Assembly (NCBI RefSeq): GCF_002891535.1
Contig: NZ_PDZR01000019.1
Span: 24,382 to 88,381 of the forward strand
DNA length: 64,000 bases
Direction: 5' to 3'
DNA from: Methylocella silvestris
GTDB lineage: Bacteria > Pseudomonadota > Alphaproteobacteria > Rhizobiales > Beijerinckiaceae
Shown: piece after piece, positions 1-9,705 of the stretch
How positions within the stretch are numbered: the stretch's first letter is position 1
Layout of the letters: every line of letters begins with the position of its first letter
Program-made: the position numbers and the translations under genes
Notes under the pieces: generated by a model
What the model was told of the DNA's origin: nothing
The model's database searches: none
The model's input: the letters and a program-made list of their open reading frames with translations, nothing else

Positions 1-476
1 GGGCGGCCGCCGACCTTGGTCTTGATTTCGTCGACGCAGCGATAGAAATCGGCGCCGATCTTGTCCATCTTGTTGACGAACACGATACGCGGAACGTGAT
101 ATTTGTCGGCCTGACGCCATACGGTTTCGGTCTGCGGCTCGACGCCCTGGTTGCCATCGAGGACGCATACGGCGCCGTCGAGCACGCGCAGCGAACGCTC
201 GACTTCAATCGTGAAGTCGACGTGGCCGGGGGTGTCGATGATGTTCAACCGCTTGCCGTTCCAGAAGGTGGTCGTCGCAGCCGAGGTGATCGTGATGCCG
301 CGCTCCTGCTCCTGCTCCATCCAATCCATGGTGGCGGCGCCGTCGTGCACTTCGCCAATCTTATGCGACTTGCCGGAATAATAGAGGATACGCTCCGTCG
401 TCGTCGTCTTGCCCGCATCAATGTGGGCCATGATGCCGAAGTTACGGTAGTCCTCGATGTTATGACTGCGCGGCAT
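1..476 (-). CDS. fusA: Elongation factor G, N-terminal part (cut by window edge)
   Basis: Translational GTPase that drives ribosomal translocation and, with RRF, ribosome recycling in the cytosol. Only the first 158 codons are present; the rest lies left of position 1. The visible part is the G domain: G1 loop AHIDAGKT at residues 17-24, switch region RGITITSAA near 59-67, G3 DTPGH at 81-85 and G4 NKMD at 135-138, all intact. It is the third gene of the str operon, 32 bp downstream of rpsG, and is presumably transcribed from the promoter upstream of rpsL. Identity is secure. Confidence 0.97.
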   Translation of the reverse strand, partial: MPRSHNIEDYRNFGIMAHIDAGKTTTTERILYYSGKSHKIGEVHDGAATMDWMEQEQERGITITSAATTTFWNGKRLNIIDTPGHVDFTIEVERSLRVLDGAVCVLDGNQGVEPQTETVWRQADKYHVPRIVFVNKMDKIGADFYRCVDEIKTKVGGR

Positions 477-508
477 AGTCCATTCCCTTCAGAAGAAGGC
501 TAATTCTC

Positions 509-1000
<492 letters not shown>

Positions 1001-1048
1001 CTATTTCAGCATGCCGGCTGCTTCGCCGGCCGTCGTCAAAGCGGCGAA

Positions 1049-1420
1049 TTACTTCGGCCGCTTCGCGCCATATTTCGAACGGCGCTGCTTGCGGTTCTTG
1101 ACGCCCTGGGTGTCGAGAACGCCGCGCAGGATATGGTAGCGCACGCCGGGCAGATCCTTGACGCGGCCGCCGCGGATCATCACCACCGAATGCTCCTGCA
1201 GATTATGGCCCTCGCCCGGGATATAGCCGATGACCTCGAAGCCATTGGTGAGACGCACCTTGGCGACTTTACGCAGAGCCGAGTTCGGCTTCTTCGGGGT
1301 CGTCGTATAGACTCTCGTGCAGACGCCGCGCTTCTGCGGCGACGCGCCGAGATGGCGGGCCTTTTCACGGTAGGTTTTTTCCTGCCGCGGCTTGCGGATC
1401 AACTGACTGATCGTCGGCAT
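1049..1420 (-). CDS. rpsL: 30S ribosomal protein S12
   Basis: Decoding-centre protein of the small subunit. The 123-residue length is typical. The TPKKPNS motif at residues 41-47 carries the lysine whose substitution gives streptomycin resistance in other bacteria, and here it has the wild-type (sensitive) form; the second conserved patch PGVRYHI is also present. It is the first gene of the str operon in this window, with a sigma70-type promoter about 320 bp upstream. Confidence 0.98.
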   Translation of the reverse strand: MPTISQLIRKPRQEKTYREKARHLGASPQKRGVCTRVYTTTPKKPNSALRKVAKVRLTNGFEVIGYIPGEGHNLQEHSVVMIRGGRVKDLPGVRYHILRGVLDTQGVKNRKQRRSKYGAKRPK

Positions 1421-1741
1421 GCTTCAAGTCTTCCCGAACAAATGAGGGCGGACGGCGCCGCCCCGCGAGGAGCCACGCTATTCGCCTGAATTTCCGGCCC
1501 GCCCGCCGGCTGGCGCGCAAAAACGCGAAAAAGTCAGCGCCAAGAGCCGGTTTCGGCCTTCGACGCTGGGTGCGCGCAGAGGACCATGGCGAAACCACGG
1601 TCTTGCTTCTAAAGACCCACGGCGCGAGCCATGGATCGTTTTGGACATTTCAGTCGCTAGATCCGGCAGCGTTTAGGTTTCGAAAGGTTCCGGACGCGAC
1701 GTCCCGAACACAAAAACCTACTGCCTGCCTGAGGTGGGCGG

Positions 1742-1770
1742 AACTTAGAGAGGACAGACTTGCCCGTCAA
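1742..1770 (-). promoter_or_regulatory. Predicted promoter of the str operon
   Basis: On the minus strand TTGACG (1765-1770) is followed after exactly 17 bases by TAAGTT (1742-1747), a good match to the alphaproteobacterial housekeeping -35/-10 pattern. It points at rpsL and implies a leader of about 310 nt. The rest of the gene-free interval 1421-1806 shows no convincing ORF. The call rests on pattern and position only. Confidence 0.6.
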
Positions 1771-1806
1771 CCCCTGATGCGAGGAAAATCATGGGTGCGA
1801 CACCGG

Positions 1807-3216
<1,410 letters not shown>

Positions 3217-3233
3217 TTAATTCCGTTGTGGCG

Positions 3234-3299
3234 CCGCTCCTCTTCCTGAGGAGCGGGGCAAAGACCGCGTCTCGTCCTCCGGCAAGTTCAGGAGACGAG
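3234..3299 (-). promoter_or_regulatory. Tandem hairpins in the tatC-serS gap
   Basis: Two stem-loops lie side by side. 3234-3256 is a perfect 9-bp stem (CCGCTCCTC / GAGGAGCGG) with a 5-nt loop. 3271-3299 is an imperfect stem (CTCGT-CTCC against GGAG-ACGAG, one bulged base) with a 10-nt loop. Read on the minus strand they end about 20 nt before the serS start codon. Neither is followed by a run of U. They could be a tatC terminator or a serS leader control element. Confidence 0.4.
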
Positions 3300-3372
3300 G
3301 CGAACGGGTTCTGAACTTTCCTTGTTCGAGCCGAGCTCCCCGAGCTTATTTCACCTTGAAGGCAGGATTTCC

Positions 3373-4161
3373 CTAGCTCTCCGGCGTCTGCCCGGCCTCT
3401 CGCTCCGCGACCTGCTTCTTCTGGATGAGACCCACAGCCAGGATCGAAAGCTCGTAGAGAAGCAGCGCAGGCGCGGCAAGCGCGAGCATCGAAAAAATAT
3501 CCGGCGGCGTCAGGATCGCCGATATGACGAAGACCAGCACGATGGCGTAGCGGCGCTTGTCGCGCAAAAAGGCCTGATCGACGATGCCGACCTGTCCAAG
3601 CAAGGTGATGACGACCGGAAGCTGAAAGGTGACGCCAAAGGCGAAGATCAAGGTCATGATCAGCGAGAGATATTCGCTGACGCGCGGCAAAAGCTCGATC
3701 TGCGCCCTGCCCGGCTCCTTCGCCTGCTGCATCCCGATGAAGAAGTGCAGCAGGTTCGGCATCACAATGTAAAAGACGATGATCGCGCCAAAAGCAAAAA
3801 AGATCGGCGTCGCCAGAAGATAGGGGGCGAAGGCGCGGCGCTCGTGCTTGTAAAGCCCCGGCGCGACAAAGGCGTAGAGCTGGGAGAACACAATCGGGCA
3901 GGACAAAAACGCCGCCGTGAAGAGCGCGACCCTGATCTGTGTGAAAAAATACTCCTGCGGAGCCGTATAGATCAGCGTCGCCTCGGCGCCCGCGACGCGC
4001 TGATAGGGCTCAAGCAGCACGTTATAAATGTCTTTGGCGAAGACGAAGGCGATGATGAACATGACGAGGAAGGCGACAAGCGCCTTTATCAGCCGCGAGC
4101 GCAGCTCAATCAAATGGTCGAGAAGCGGAGCTTTCGTCGCCTCGATGTCGGCGTCGGTCAT
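3373..4161 (-). CDS. tatC: Sec-independent translocase subunit TatC
   Basis: Polytopic inner-membrane receptor that binds twin-arginine signal peptides together with TatB. The 262-residue product has the expected six hydrophobic segments. The N-terminal cytosolic stretch APLLDHLIELRSRLIKAL and the loop ending in FSQLYAFVAPGLYKHERR are family hallmarks. It follows tatA and tatB on the same strand, 75 bp after tatB, so the three probably form one operon. Confidence 0.97.
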   Translation of the reverse strand: MTDADIEATKAPLLDHLIELRSRLIKALVAFLVMFIIAFVFAKDIYNVLLEPYQRVAGAEATLIYTAPQEYFFTQIRVALFTAAFLSCPIVFSQLYAFVAPGLYKHERRAFAPYLLATPIFFAFGAIIVFYIVMPNLLHFFIGMQQAKEPGRAQIELLPRVSEYLSLIMTLIFAFGVTFQLPVVITLLGQVGIVDQAFLRDKRRYAIVLVFVISAILTPPDIFSMLALAAPALLLYELSILAVGLIQKKQVAEREAGQTPES

Positions 4162-4236
4162 AGGCGCTGAAGTCCCGGGCGGAATTTTTTACAGCTTTGC
4201 CGAGCGCGCCGCGAGGGCGCGACCGGGCAGCCAGCC

Positions 4237-4848
4237 TTAAGCTTGGTCATTTGGCGCCGGCTCCCTGGACGAGACCGGATCGTGAGGCAAAGGCTGCGCG
4301 GACGCGGCCACAGGCGCCGGGGCTGCGATCTCGGCCTTGAGCGCATCGGCAAGCGCCCGCATCTCGGCGTCGAGCCCTTCGCCGGGGCGCGGCGGCGCAA
4401 CGCCGGCCGCCTCGCTCTGCAGCTCGCCCGTCGGCAGATTGCTGTCCGGCTCCGCTTCGCCCAGCACGCCAAGGGACTCGGCCGCCGCCGAGGCGATCGC
4501 CGCAGGTTCGGGCGCGGCAAGATCGGTTGCACGCGGCCCGGCGAGCGCCGGGGCGGCGGCCTGTTTATCGATTGCGCCTTTCAGTTCATTGCGAATGTCG
4601 GCAAGCGGGTCGAAAGGCGCGTCGAGCTGCGCGCTTTTGGCGAACTTTTCAACTTCCGCCCTGGCGTCCGCGACGTCCGCTTCGCGCATCGCCTCCATGA
4701 ACTGGCCCTGAAACTCGCCCGCCATGCGCCGCATCTTGCCAACGGCCTGACCGAGCTGGCGCAAGACGCGCGGCAGATCCTTGGGGCCGATGACGATCAG
4801 GGCCACAATGGCGATGATGATGAGTTTGCCGGCGTCGAAATCGAACAT
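4237..4848 (-). CDS. tatB: Twin-arginine translocase subunit TatB
   Basis: Single-span membrane protein that pairs with TatC in the Tat substrate receptor. An N-terminal membrane helix (about residues 6-22, IIIAIVALIVIGP) with the conserved GPKDLP turn is followed by an amphipathic helix, then a long Ala/Pro/Glu-rich cytosolic tail with no clear domain. At 203 residues it fits alphaproteobacterial TatB, whose tails are long. It lies between tatA and tatC. Confidence 0.93.
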   Translation of the reverse strand: MFDFDAGKLIIIAIVALIVIGPKDLPRVLRQLGQAVGKMRRMAGEFQGQFMEAMREADVADARAEVEKFAKSAQLDAPFDPLADIRNELKGAIDKQAAAPALAGPRATDLAAPEPAAIASAAAESLGVLGEAEPDSNLPTGELQSEAAGVAPPRPGEGLDAEMRALADALKAEIAAPAPVAASAQPLPHDPVSSREPAPNDQA

Positions 4849-4956
4849 GCGGGAGGTTTGCTCACCTAAATTCCCGCGCCGAAGCGCGGCGCTCCTGCGC
4901 CGGAACCGACTGCTGCTTCACGTCAGCATCCCCGCCGGGATGTTTGCGGCCAGGAT

Positions 4957-5205
4957 TCAGCCGACCTTGCGGGCGTCCGGCGTCTTGAGCGGCTCGCCGG
5001 CGGCCTGATGGTCGAGGCTGCGCAGCGACGGCTCGCCGGCAGGCTTGGCCTCGGCCTTCTCCTCATCCTCCGAAAGACCCTTCTTGAAGGATTTGATGCC
5101 CTTGGCGACATCGCCCATTATGTCGGAGATTTTGCCCTTGCCTCCGAAAACGAGCAATACCACCGCGCCAACGATAAGCCAGTGCCAGATCGAAAGACTT
5201 CCCAC
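4957..5205 (-). CDS. tatA: Twin-arginine translocase subunit TatA
   Basis: Pore-forming component of the Tat pathway. I start it at GTG 5205 ([12 protein letters not shown]) because AGAGG sits 6 nt upstream and the N-terminus then matches known TatA proteins; an in-frame TTG at 5223 would add six unlikely residues. The 82-residue product has one N-terminal membrane helix, the FGGKGKI hinge and an amphipathic helix ([16 protein letters not shown]), then an acidic tail. First gene of tatABC-serS; the 108-bp gap to tatB contains a UUCG-loop hairpin. Confidence 0.92.
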   Translation of the reverse strand: MGSLSIWHWLIVGAVVLLVFGGKGKISDIMGDVAKGIKSFKKGLSEDEEKAEAKPAGEPSLRSLDHQAAGEPLKTPDARKVG

Positions 5206-5372
5206 GGCGAACCTCTGCTTCAAGCCTGACGGCGCATGATTTCTGCGCGGAACTTATGCCTCTCGACCTCTAAAAACAAGCAAAGCCGCATTATTTAAAG
5301 TGAGGCGCGAACCGCCGGCGCCGCGCTTTAGAATCAAATTCCCCTCCTTTTGGCGAAATCGGAAAAATCTGC

Positions 5373-5795
5373 TTGGCCTCCAGCTCTATCTTCAAGGCCG
5401 CGGCTTTCGCCTGCGCCTTTCTCCTCTGCGCAATCCGTCTTGCCGGAGCGGCGGCGGACAGTCCGTTCGGATCATGGCTGGCGGAGGACATAAGAGGCGC
5501 CGGCGTGATCGCCGGGGTCCGGACGACCTTGGACATCCTGCCGTCCGGAGAGACATCCGGCTCCAGCGGATGCAACCGGTTCCACGGCGCCGCCAAAGTC
5601 GCCGGAGCCGAGATCGCCTTCGGCCCTCTGGCGTCGTCGCAGATGGGCTGCCCCGGCCCCGTCGGCGACCAGGAGCGGAAATTCTTCAAGGCGCTGGAGG
5701 ACGTGCGGCAATGGACGCGCGACGAACAGCGCCGCCTGCTATCGCTGCGCGACGCTGACGGCCGCGAAATCCTCCGCCTGTCGGAGACAAAATAG
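5373..5795 (+). CDS. META-domain (HslJ-like) exported protein
   Basis: The 140-residue protein has an N-terminal hydrophobic export signal (about residues 8-26, ending near LAGAAA) and then one META domain: the SGCNRFHGAAKVAG and SSQMGCPG stretches are diagnostic, including the two conserved cysteines. META-domain proteins such as HslJ are envelope proteins linked to heat or novobiocin tolerance; the biochemical role is not known. The start used is TTG 5373 with only a weak GGAA upstream, so the exact N-terminus is uncertain. It is convergent with the downstream kinase. Confidence 0.8.
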   Translation: MASSSIFKAAAFACAFLLCAIRLAGAAADSPFGSWLAEDIRGAGVIAGVRTTLDILPSGETSGSSGCNRFHGAAKVAGAEIAFGPLASSQMGCPGPVGDQERKFFKALEDVRQWTRDEQRRLLSLRDADGREILRLSETK

Positions 5796-5802
5796 GCGGG
5801 CT

Positions 5803-6906
5803 TCAGTCGGCGGCCGCTTGAGACGCGTCGGCCTCGACGGAAGCGGCGCGCCGCGTAAAAATGATGATCACCCGCAGCCCCTCGCCGGGCTTGGATTCGA
5901 CCAACATCTGCGCCCCTGCGTTTTGCCGGAGCGAGCGGACGATCAATTCGCTGAGCTTGCCGGGCCTCGGCCATTCGACGCCATCCGGCAGGCCTTGCCC
6001 GTCATCGGCGATCTCGATACGGCAACCCGAAGCGTCAACGTGAAATTGCAGCGATATGGTGCCGCTCTCGCGCTTGGCAAAGGCGTATTTCAGCGCGTTG
6101 GTCATGAGTTCGTTGACGACAAGGCCGGTCGGCATGGCGACATTGACGGAGACGGGATAGGCGTCGACCTTTAGGTCGAGAGTGATGCCTTCTCGCGCGT
6201 GCGCCCGCATGACATGCGAGGCGATTTGACTGAGATAGGAGCCAAGGTCGACTTCCTGTCCAAGCTCGTCGTCGGCCATGGACCGGTAAAGCAGTTGCAG
6301 CGCCTCGATCCGGCCGGCGATCTTGTCGAAAGGATCGCGCGCCGCGCTATCGCCAGCGATCCGCGCCTCGTAGCGAATCAAGGCGGCGATCATCTGCAGA
6401 TTATTGCGGACGCGGTGCTGAATTTCTTTCAGCGCCATGTCCTTGTCGCGCAGCTGGCTGGCAAGCGCCTCGCGCTCGCTCTCAAGCGCGGCGCGGTTAG
6501 GAGCGAAGGACGCGAGCCGAAATATGGCGGCGCCATCGTCATCTTCAATGATATTTGCATAAATATCGATAATCGCCGGCTCGGCCCCCGGCGGCCCGAT
6601 CGAAAAGCAGCCAAGATAATCGCTGCCGCCGACGATGGCCTCGCCGAGGGCGACGTCCGATTCGACCATGCGCCCGTGCAGGGCGCTCCACTGCTGGCCT
6701 TCGAGTTCGCCTGGCGACTGGCCGGAGATTTTCTCGAACTCCGGATTGGCGTAGACAATGCGCTCCTGCCCGCGCATGTCGGAAGCGACGAGCGCGATCG
6801 GCGCCTGATCGAGAAAGCGCCTGAAATGCTCGCTGTCGAGCGCCCCGGCGAGCTGAGGCGTCGCCAGCAGCTGGTCGATCTGTTCCGGCTTTTCGTCGTC
6901 TGCCAT
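5803..6906 (-). CDS. PAS-domain sensor histidine kinase, HisKA_2/HWE-like family
   Basis: Predicted soluble sensor kinase without membrane segments. Residues about 25-135 form a PAS domain (FLDQAPIALVASD, YANPEFEKISG). His164 in HRVRNNLQ is the phospho-acceptor of the HisKA_2 type. The ATPase part follows, with N-box NELMTNALKYAF near 265 and G-box DDGQGLPDG near 302. ATG 6906 is chosen over an upstream start (7008) that would add 34 low-complexity residues. Such kinases often work in general stress or light responses in alphaproteobacteria, but no response regulator, phyR, nepR or ecfG lies nearby, so the pathway is unknown. Confidence 0.82.
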   Translation of the reverse strand: MADDEKPEQIDQLLATPQLAGALDSEHFRRFLDQAPIALVASDMRGQERIVYANPEFEKISGQSPGELEGQQWSALHGRMVESDVALGEAIVGGSDYLGCFSIGPPGAEPAIIDIYANIIEDDDGAAIFRLASFAPNRAALESEREALASQLRDKDMALKEIQHRVRNNLQMIAALIRYEARIAGDSAARDPFDKIAGRIEALQLLYRSMADDELGQEVDLGSYLSQIASHVMRAHAREGITLDLKVDAYPVSVNVAMPTGLVVNELMTNALKYAFAKRESGTISLQFHVDASGCRIEIADDGQGLPDGVEWPRPGKLSELIVRSLRQNAGAQMLVESKPGEGLRVIIIFTRRAASVEADASQAAAD

Positions 6907-7084
6907 GGCGGGCGGGGAAACCTTCGTGTTCTGGATACGGCGCGGGCAGCTTATCCCGATATCCATTTGAACATCCATCCCATAAAAAGAGCGGGGGCGA
7001 ACGGGCAATTGCTGCTCCGCCGCAATCGATTATTTTCGCGCCTGCCACCCGAACACCCCGATCCGTCAAACAGAAGAGGCGCAT

Positions 7085-7876
7085 GTGCCGCCAAACGCCA
7101 AGCCCGCCGCCATCACGCCTCCGGCTGGAGTTCTTCTCGATATCGACGGCGTCATTTGCGTTGGCGCCCACCCCATCCCTGGATCGGTCGAGGCGGTGCG
7201 CCGCCTGCGCGAGCGCAATATTCCGGTCCGATTCGTGACGAACACCACACGCCGCCCGCGCCGCCGCATCCTCGAGGATCTGCGCCGCCTGCCCCTCGAG
7301 ATCGCAGACAGCGAGATTTTTACGCCCGCGCGCATCGCCTGCGATCTCCTCGCCGAGCGCGGCCTCGCGCCGCTGCTGATCGTGCATCCCGACCTTGGCG
7401 AAGATTTTTCAGGCCTGCCGCAACAGGGACCGACAGCCGTCGTCGTCGGCGACGCCGGCGAGGCGTTTTCGTATCAGGCGCTGAACGGCGCCTTCCGCGC
7501 GCTCGCGCATGGCGCCGAATTTTTTGCCCTCGCCAACAACCGGAACTTTCTCGACTCCGACGGCGACCTCAGCCTCGACGCGGGGCCTTTCGTCGCGGCG
7601 CTCGAATATGCCTCGGGCAAAAAACCGCTGGTGCTTGGCAAGCCCTCGCCCGCCTTCTTCAAGCTCGCGGTAGAAAGCATGGGGCTCGATATGGAAGATG
7701 TCGCAATGATCGGCGACGACGCCGAATCCGATGTCGGCGGCGCCATGGCGGCCGGGCTCAAGGGCGTTTTGGTGCGAACGGGCAAATATCGTCCTGGGCA
7801 GGAGGACCGTCTTGCCGCGCCGCCGACGTCGATCGAGGACGATTTATCCGCCGCCGTCGCAAAACTGTTCGGCTAG
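7085..7876 (+). CDS. HAD superfamily hydrolase, subfamily IIA (LHPP/NagD-like)
   Basis: Predicted cytosolic phosphatase. The nucleophile/acid pair is D19 and D21 in LLDIDGVICVG, motif II is VTNTT, and the C-terminal GDDAESDVGGAMAAGLKG is the Mg2+-binding motif with the class IIA arrangement (C2 cap between motifs II and III). The 263-residue length fits the LHPP-like (phospholysine/phosphohistidine pyrophosphatase-type) group. The start is GTG 7085. It is followed directly by a secreted protein gene, so the two may be cotranscribed. The substrate cannot be told from sequence. Confidence 0.85.
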   Translation: MPPNAKPAAITPPAGVLLDIDGVICVGAHPIPGSVEAVRRLRERNIPVRFVTNTTRRPRRRILEDLRRLPLEIADSEIFTPARIACDLLAERGLAPLLIVHPDLGEDFSGLPQQGPTAVVVGDAGEAFSYQALNGAFRALAHGAEFFALANNRNFLDSDGDLSLDAGPFVAALEYASGKKPLVLGKPSPAFFKLAVESMGLDMEDVAMIGDDAESDVGGAMAAGLKGVLVRTGKYRPGQEDRLAAPPTSIEDDLSAAVAKLFG

Positions 7877-8407
7877 ATGATGACGCCAATATCAAGGATC
7901 GCGCCCTTCGCCGGGCTGTTTTTTCTCGTTGCGGCCTCGCCTTCGCACGGCCAGACGCTTGTCAAATGCCCGGTCGAAGATCGCGACCCGGCGCAGATCG
8001 GGCAGGCGACGCAGGACGCTCCAAGCTGCGCGCAGGCCTATGAAATCATGAATGTCTGCCGGTCGAACACCAATGGCGACGCAAAAATCGCGCAGATCGT
8101 GGTGGACAAATGCGAGAAGATCTTCGTGCCCGCGCTCGATGAGCCGACATTCAAGGCCTATCACGCCGCGCGCGACTCCTGCGCCCGGCGTTTTTCTCAG
8201 CGCACGGATGCGGCTGGGACATCGTTCCAGTCGACCTGCGAGGCCGGCGTCGCCGTCGTCTTCGCGCATCGGGCCGAGCTTGCAGCGATGCGCGCGCTGC
8301 GCGATCCGAGGCAGCCGCGAACCCCTGCAGGCGCGCCCGCGCCCGAAGCGCCGCCGCTGGAGCCGCCACGGGGCGCGCCCTTCGGCGGCCTCGGGCCGAG
8401 GCCGTAG
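7877..8407 (+). CDS. Secreted hypothetical protein with Cys pairs and Pro-rich tail
   Basis: The 176-residue product begins directly after the HAD gene stop codon. It has an export signal (hydrophobic FAGLFFLVAAS, cleavage likely after SHGQ), a globular part of about 110 residues with spaced cysteines (CPVE, SCAQ, VCRS, KCEK, SCARR, TCEA), and a Pro/Ala-rich tail from about residue 150. The even cysteine spacing suggests periplasmic disulfides. I do not recognise the family. The close spacing suggests translation coupled to the phosphatase gene. Confidence 0.7.
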   Translation: MMTPISRIAPFAGLFFLVAASPSHGQTLVKCPVEDRDPAQIGQATQDAPSCAQAYEIMNVCRSNTNGDAKIAQIVVDKCEKIFVPALDEPTFKAYHAARDSCARRFSQRTDAAGTSFQSTCEAGVAVVFAHRAELAAMRALRDPRQPRTPAGAPAPEAPPLEPPRGAPFGGLGPRP

Positions 8408-8546
8408 CGGTTTGCGTGCAATTGACGCCGCTCTGACAAACACCCCTCCGCTCGCATTGACACGAACCGTGCGGGGCGCCACCTTGCACCGCCCTCATAA
8501 CGAAGCCGCTCGCCAAAGTCGGAGCGCGCGCGCTTGTGGGGGAAAA

Positions 8547-9653
8547 ATGTCCAAATCTGCCGGTCTTACCAAAGGCGTCGCTTTCGCGGCGTCGCTCATG
8601 GCGTCCAGCTTTGCCTGCCCTTCTGGCGCTTCTGCGCAGTTCTACAATGGGCGCGAACCGCTGGTTCTCATGTCGCAAGGAAGCTTTTTCGTCGGCGGCG
8701 AAAACCGCGTGACGGATGCGGTCACTTCAGCCGCGCCCGGCGCCGGCACGATCACAATCAATCAGATGTATGTTCAATACATGTATCCGAAAGTGTCCGG
8801 GCCGTCGAAGACTCCGGTAATCATGATTCACGGATGTTGCCTCAGCGCAAAGTCATGGCAGGAGACGCCCGATGGCCGACAGGGCTGGGATGAATATTTC
8901 GTCCGCAACAAGCATGCCGTCTTTCTGCCGGATCAGGTTTCGCGCGGACGCTCCGGATTCGATCCGACGATCCTGAACGAGATCAAACTCGGGCTCAATG
9001 GGAAAACCGCCAAGGATATTCCTTTCATCCTCGCGATCGGCCACGAGGACGCCTACACATCATTCCGCTTTGGCGCGACTGTAGGCGTTCCCTATCCGGA
9101 CGAAAAATTCCCGGTCAAATATGTGGGCGAGTTCTACAAGCAGATGATCCCGGACCTTAATGGCTTCCTCGGTCCCGACTTTCCGCCTACGCCAAATCCC
9201 ACTTATAACAACCTCTCCGCTCTCGCTATCAAGGCGGGCGGCGCCGTGATCATCGGCCATTCGGAATCCGGGTTCTTCCCGCAAAACGCGGCGCTCGTCA
9301 GCACCGCCAACATCAAGGGAATGGTGTCCATCGAGCCGGGCGGATCATGCACCACCACAAACCCGAGCACGCTGCCGTTAACGCCGGCCCAGATCAAGAT
9401 CCTCGCGACCATTCCGCAGCTGGTCATGTACGGCGATCATCTTGTGGGAAGCTGGGTCAATAGCTTCAACAATTGTCAGGCCTATGCGAAGGCGATCAAA
9501 CAGGCCGGCGGCGACATCTCCTTCATTCATTTGCCTGACATCGGCATCCGCGGCAACAGCCATATGATGATGATCGACAAGAACAACCTCGACGTCGCGG
9601 ATGTTGTGCTCGACTGGATCGACAAGCACGTCGACCGGCGCCGCGGACACTAG
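8547..9653 (+). CDS. Secreted alpha/beta-hydrolase (esterase-like)
   Basis: The 368-residue product has a signal peptide (cleavage near ASAQF, residue 31). The alpha/beta-hydrolase core shows an oxyanion-type MIHGCCLS at 93-100, the nucleophile elbow GHSESG with Ser239, and a candidate catalytic histidine at 339 (RGNSHMMMID). A candidate acid lies near 297. Such proteins hydrolyse esters or lactones in the periplasm; the substrate is unknown. ATG 8547 is chosen because the signal peptide starts there; the open frame upstream overlaps the preceding gene and is not coding. A terminator-like hairpin follows. Confidence 0.83.
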   Translation: MSKSAGLTKGVAFAASLMASSFACPSGASAQFYNGREPLVLMSQGSFFVGGENRVTDAVTSAAPGAGTITINQMYVQYMYPKVSGPSKTPVIMIHGCCLSAKSWQETPDGRQGWDEYFVRNKHAVFLPDQVSRGRSGFDPTILNEIKLGLNGKTAKDIPFILAIGHEDAYTSFRFGATVGVPYPDEKFPVKYVGEFYKQMIPDLNGFLGPDFPPTPNPTYNNLSALAIKAGGAVIIGHSESGFFPQNAALVSTANIKGMVSIEPGGSCTTTNPSTLPLTPAQIKILATIPQLVMYGDHLVGSWVNSFNNCQAYAKAIKQAGGDISFIHLPDIGIRGNSHMMMIDKNNLDVADVVLDWIDKHVDRRRGH

Positions 9654-9670
9654 GCCTCGAATCAATGGGA

Positions 9671-9698
9671 ACGGCGGCGCTCATCGCGCCGTCGTTTT
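9671..9698 (+). terminator. Probable intrinsic terminator after the esterase gene
   Basis: ACGGCG (9671-9676) pairs with CGCCGT (9687-9692), followed closely by TTTT (9695-9698). It lies 17 bp after the esterase stop codon in the convergent gap with the helicase gene. Confidence 0.55.
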
Positions 9699-9705
9699 CT
9701 CCCCA

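Noticed and set aside
6199..8043. 614-codon plus-strand frame overlapping the kinase and HAD genes
   Set aside because: Low-complexity Arg/Ala product; the kinase and HAD motifs are in the other frames.
8052..8546. N-terminal extension of the esterase frame into the preceding gene
   Set aside because: It overlaps a secreted-protein gene in another frame and is followed by a clear signal peptide starting at 8547.
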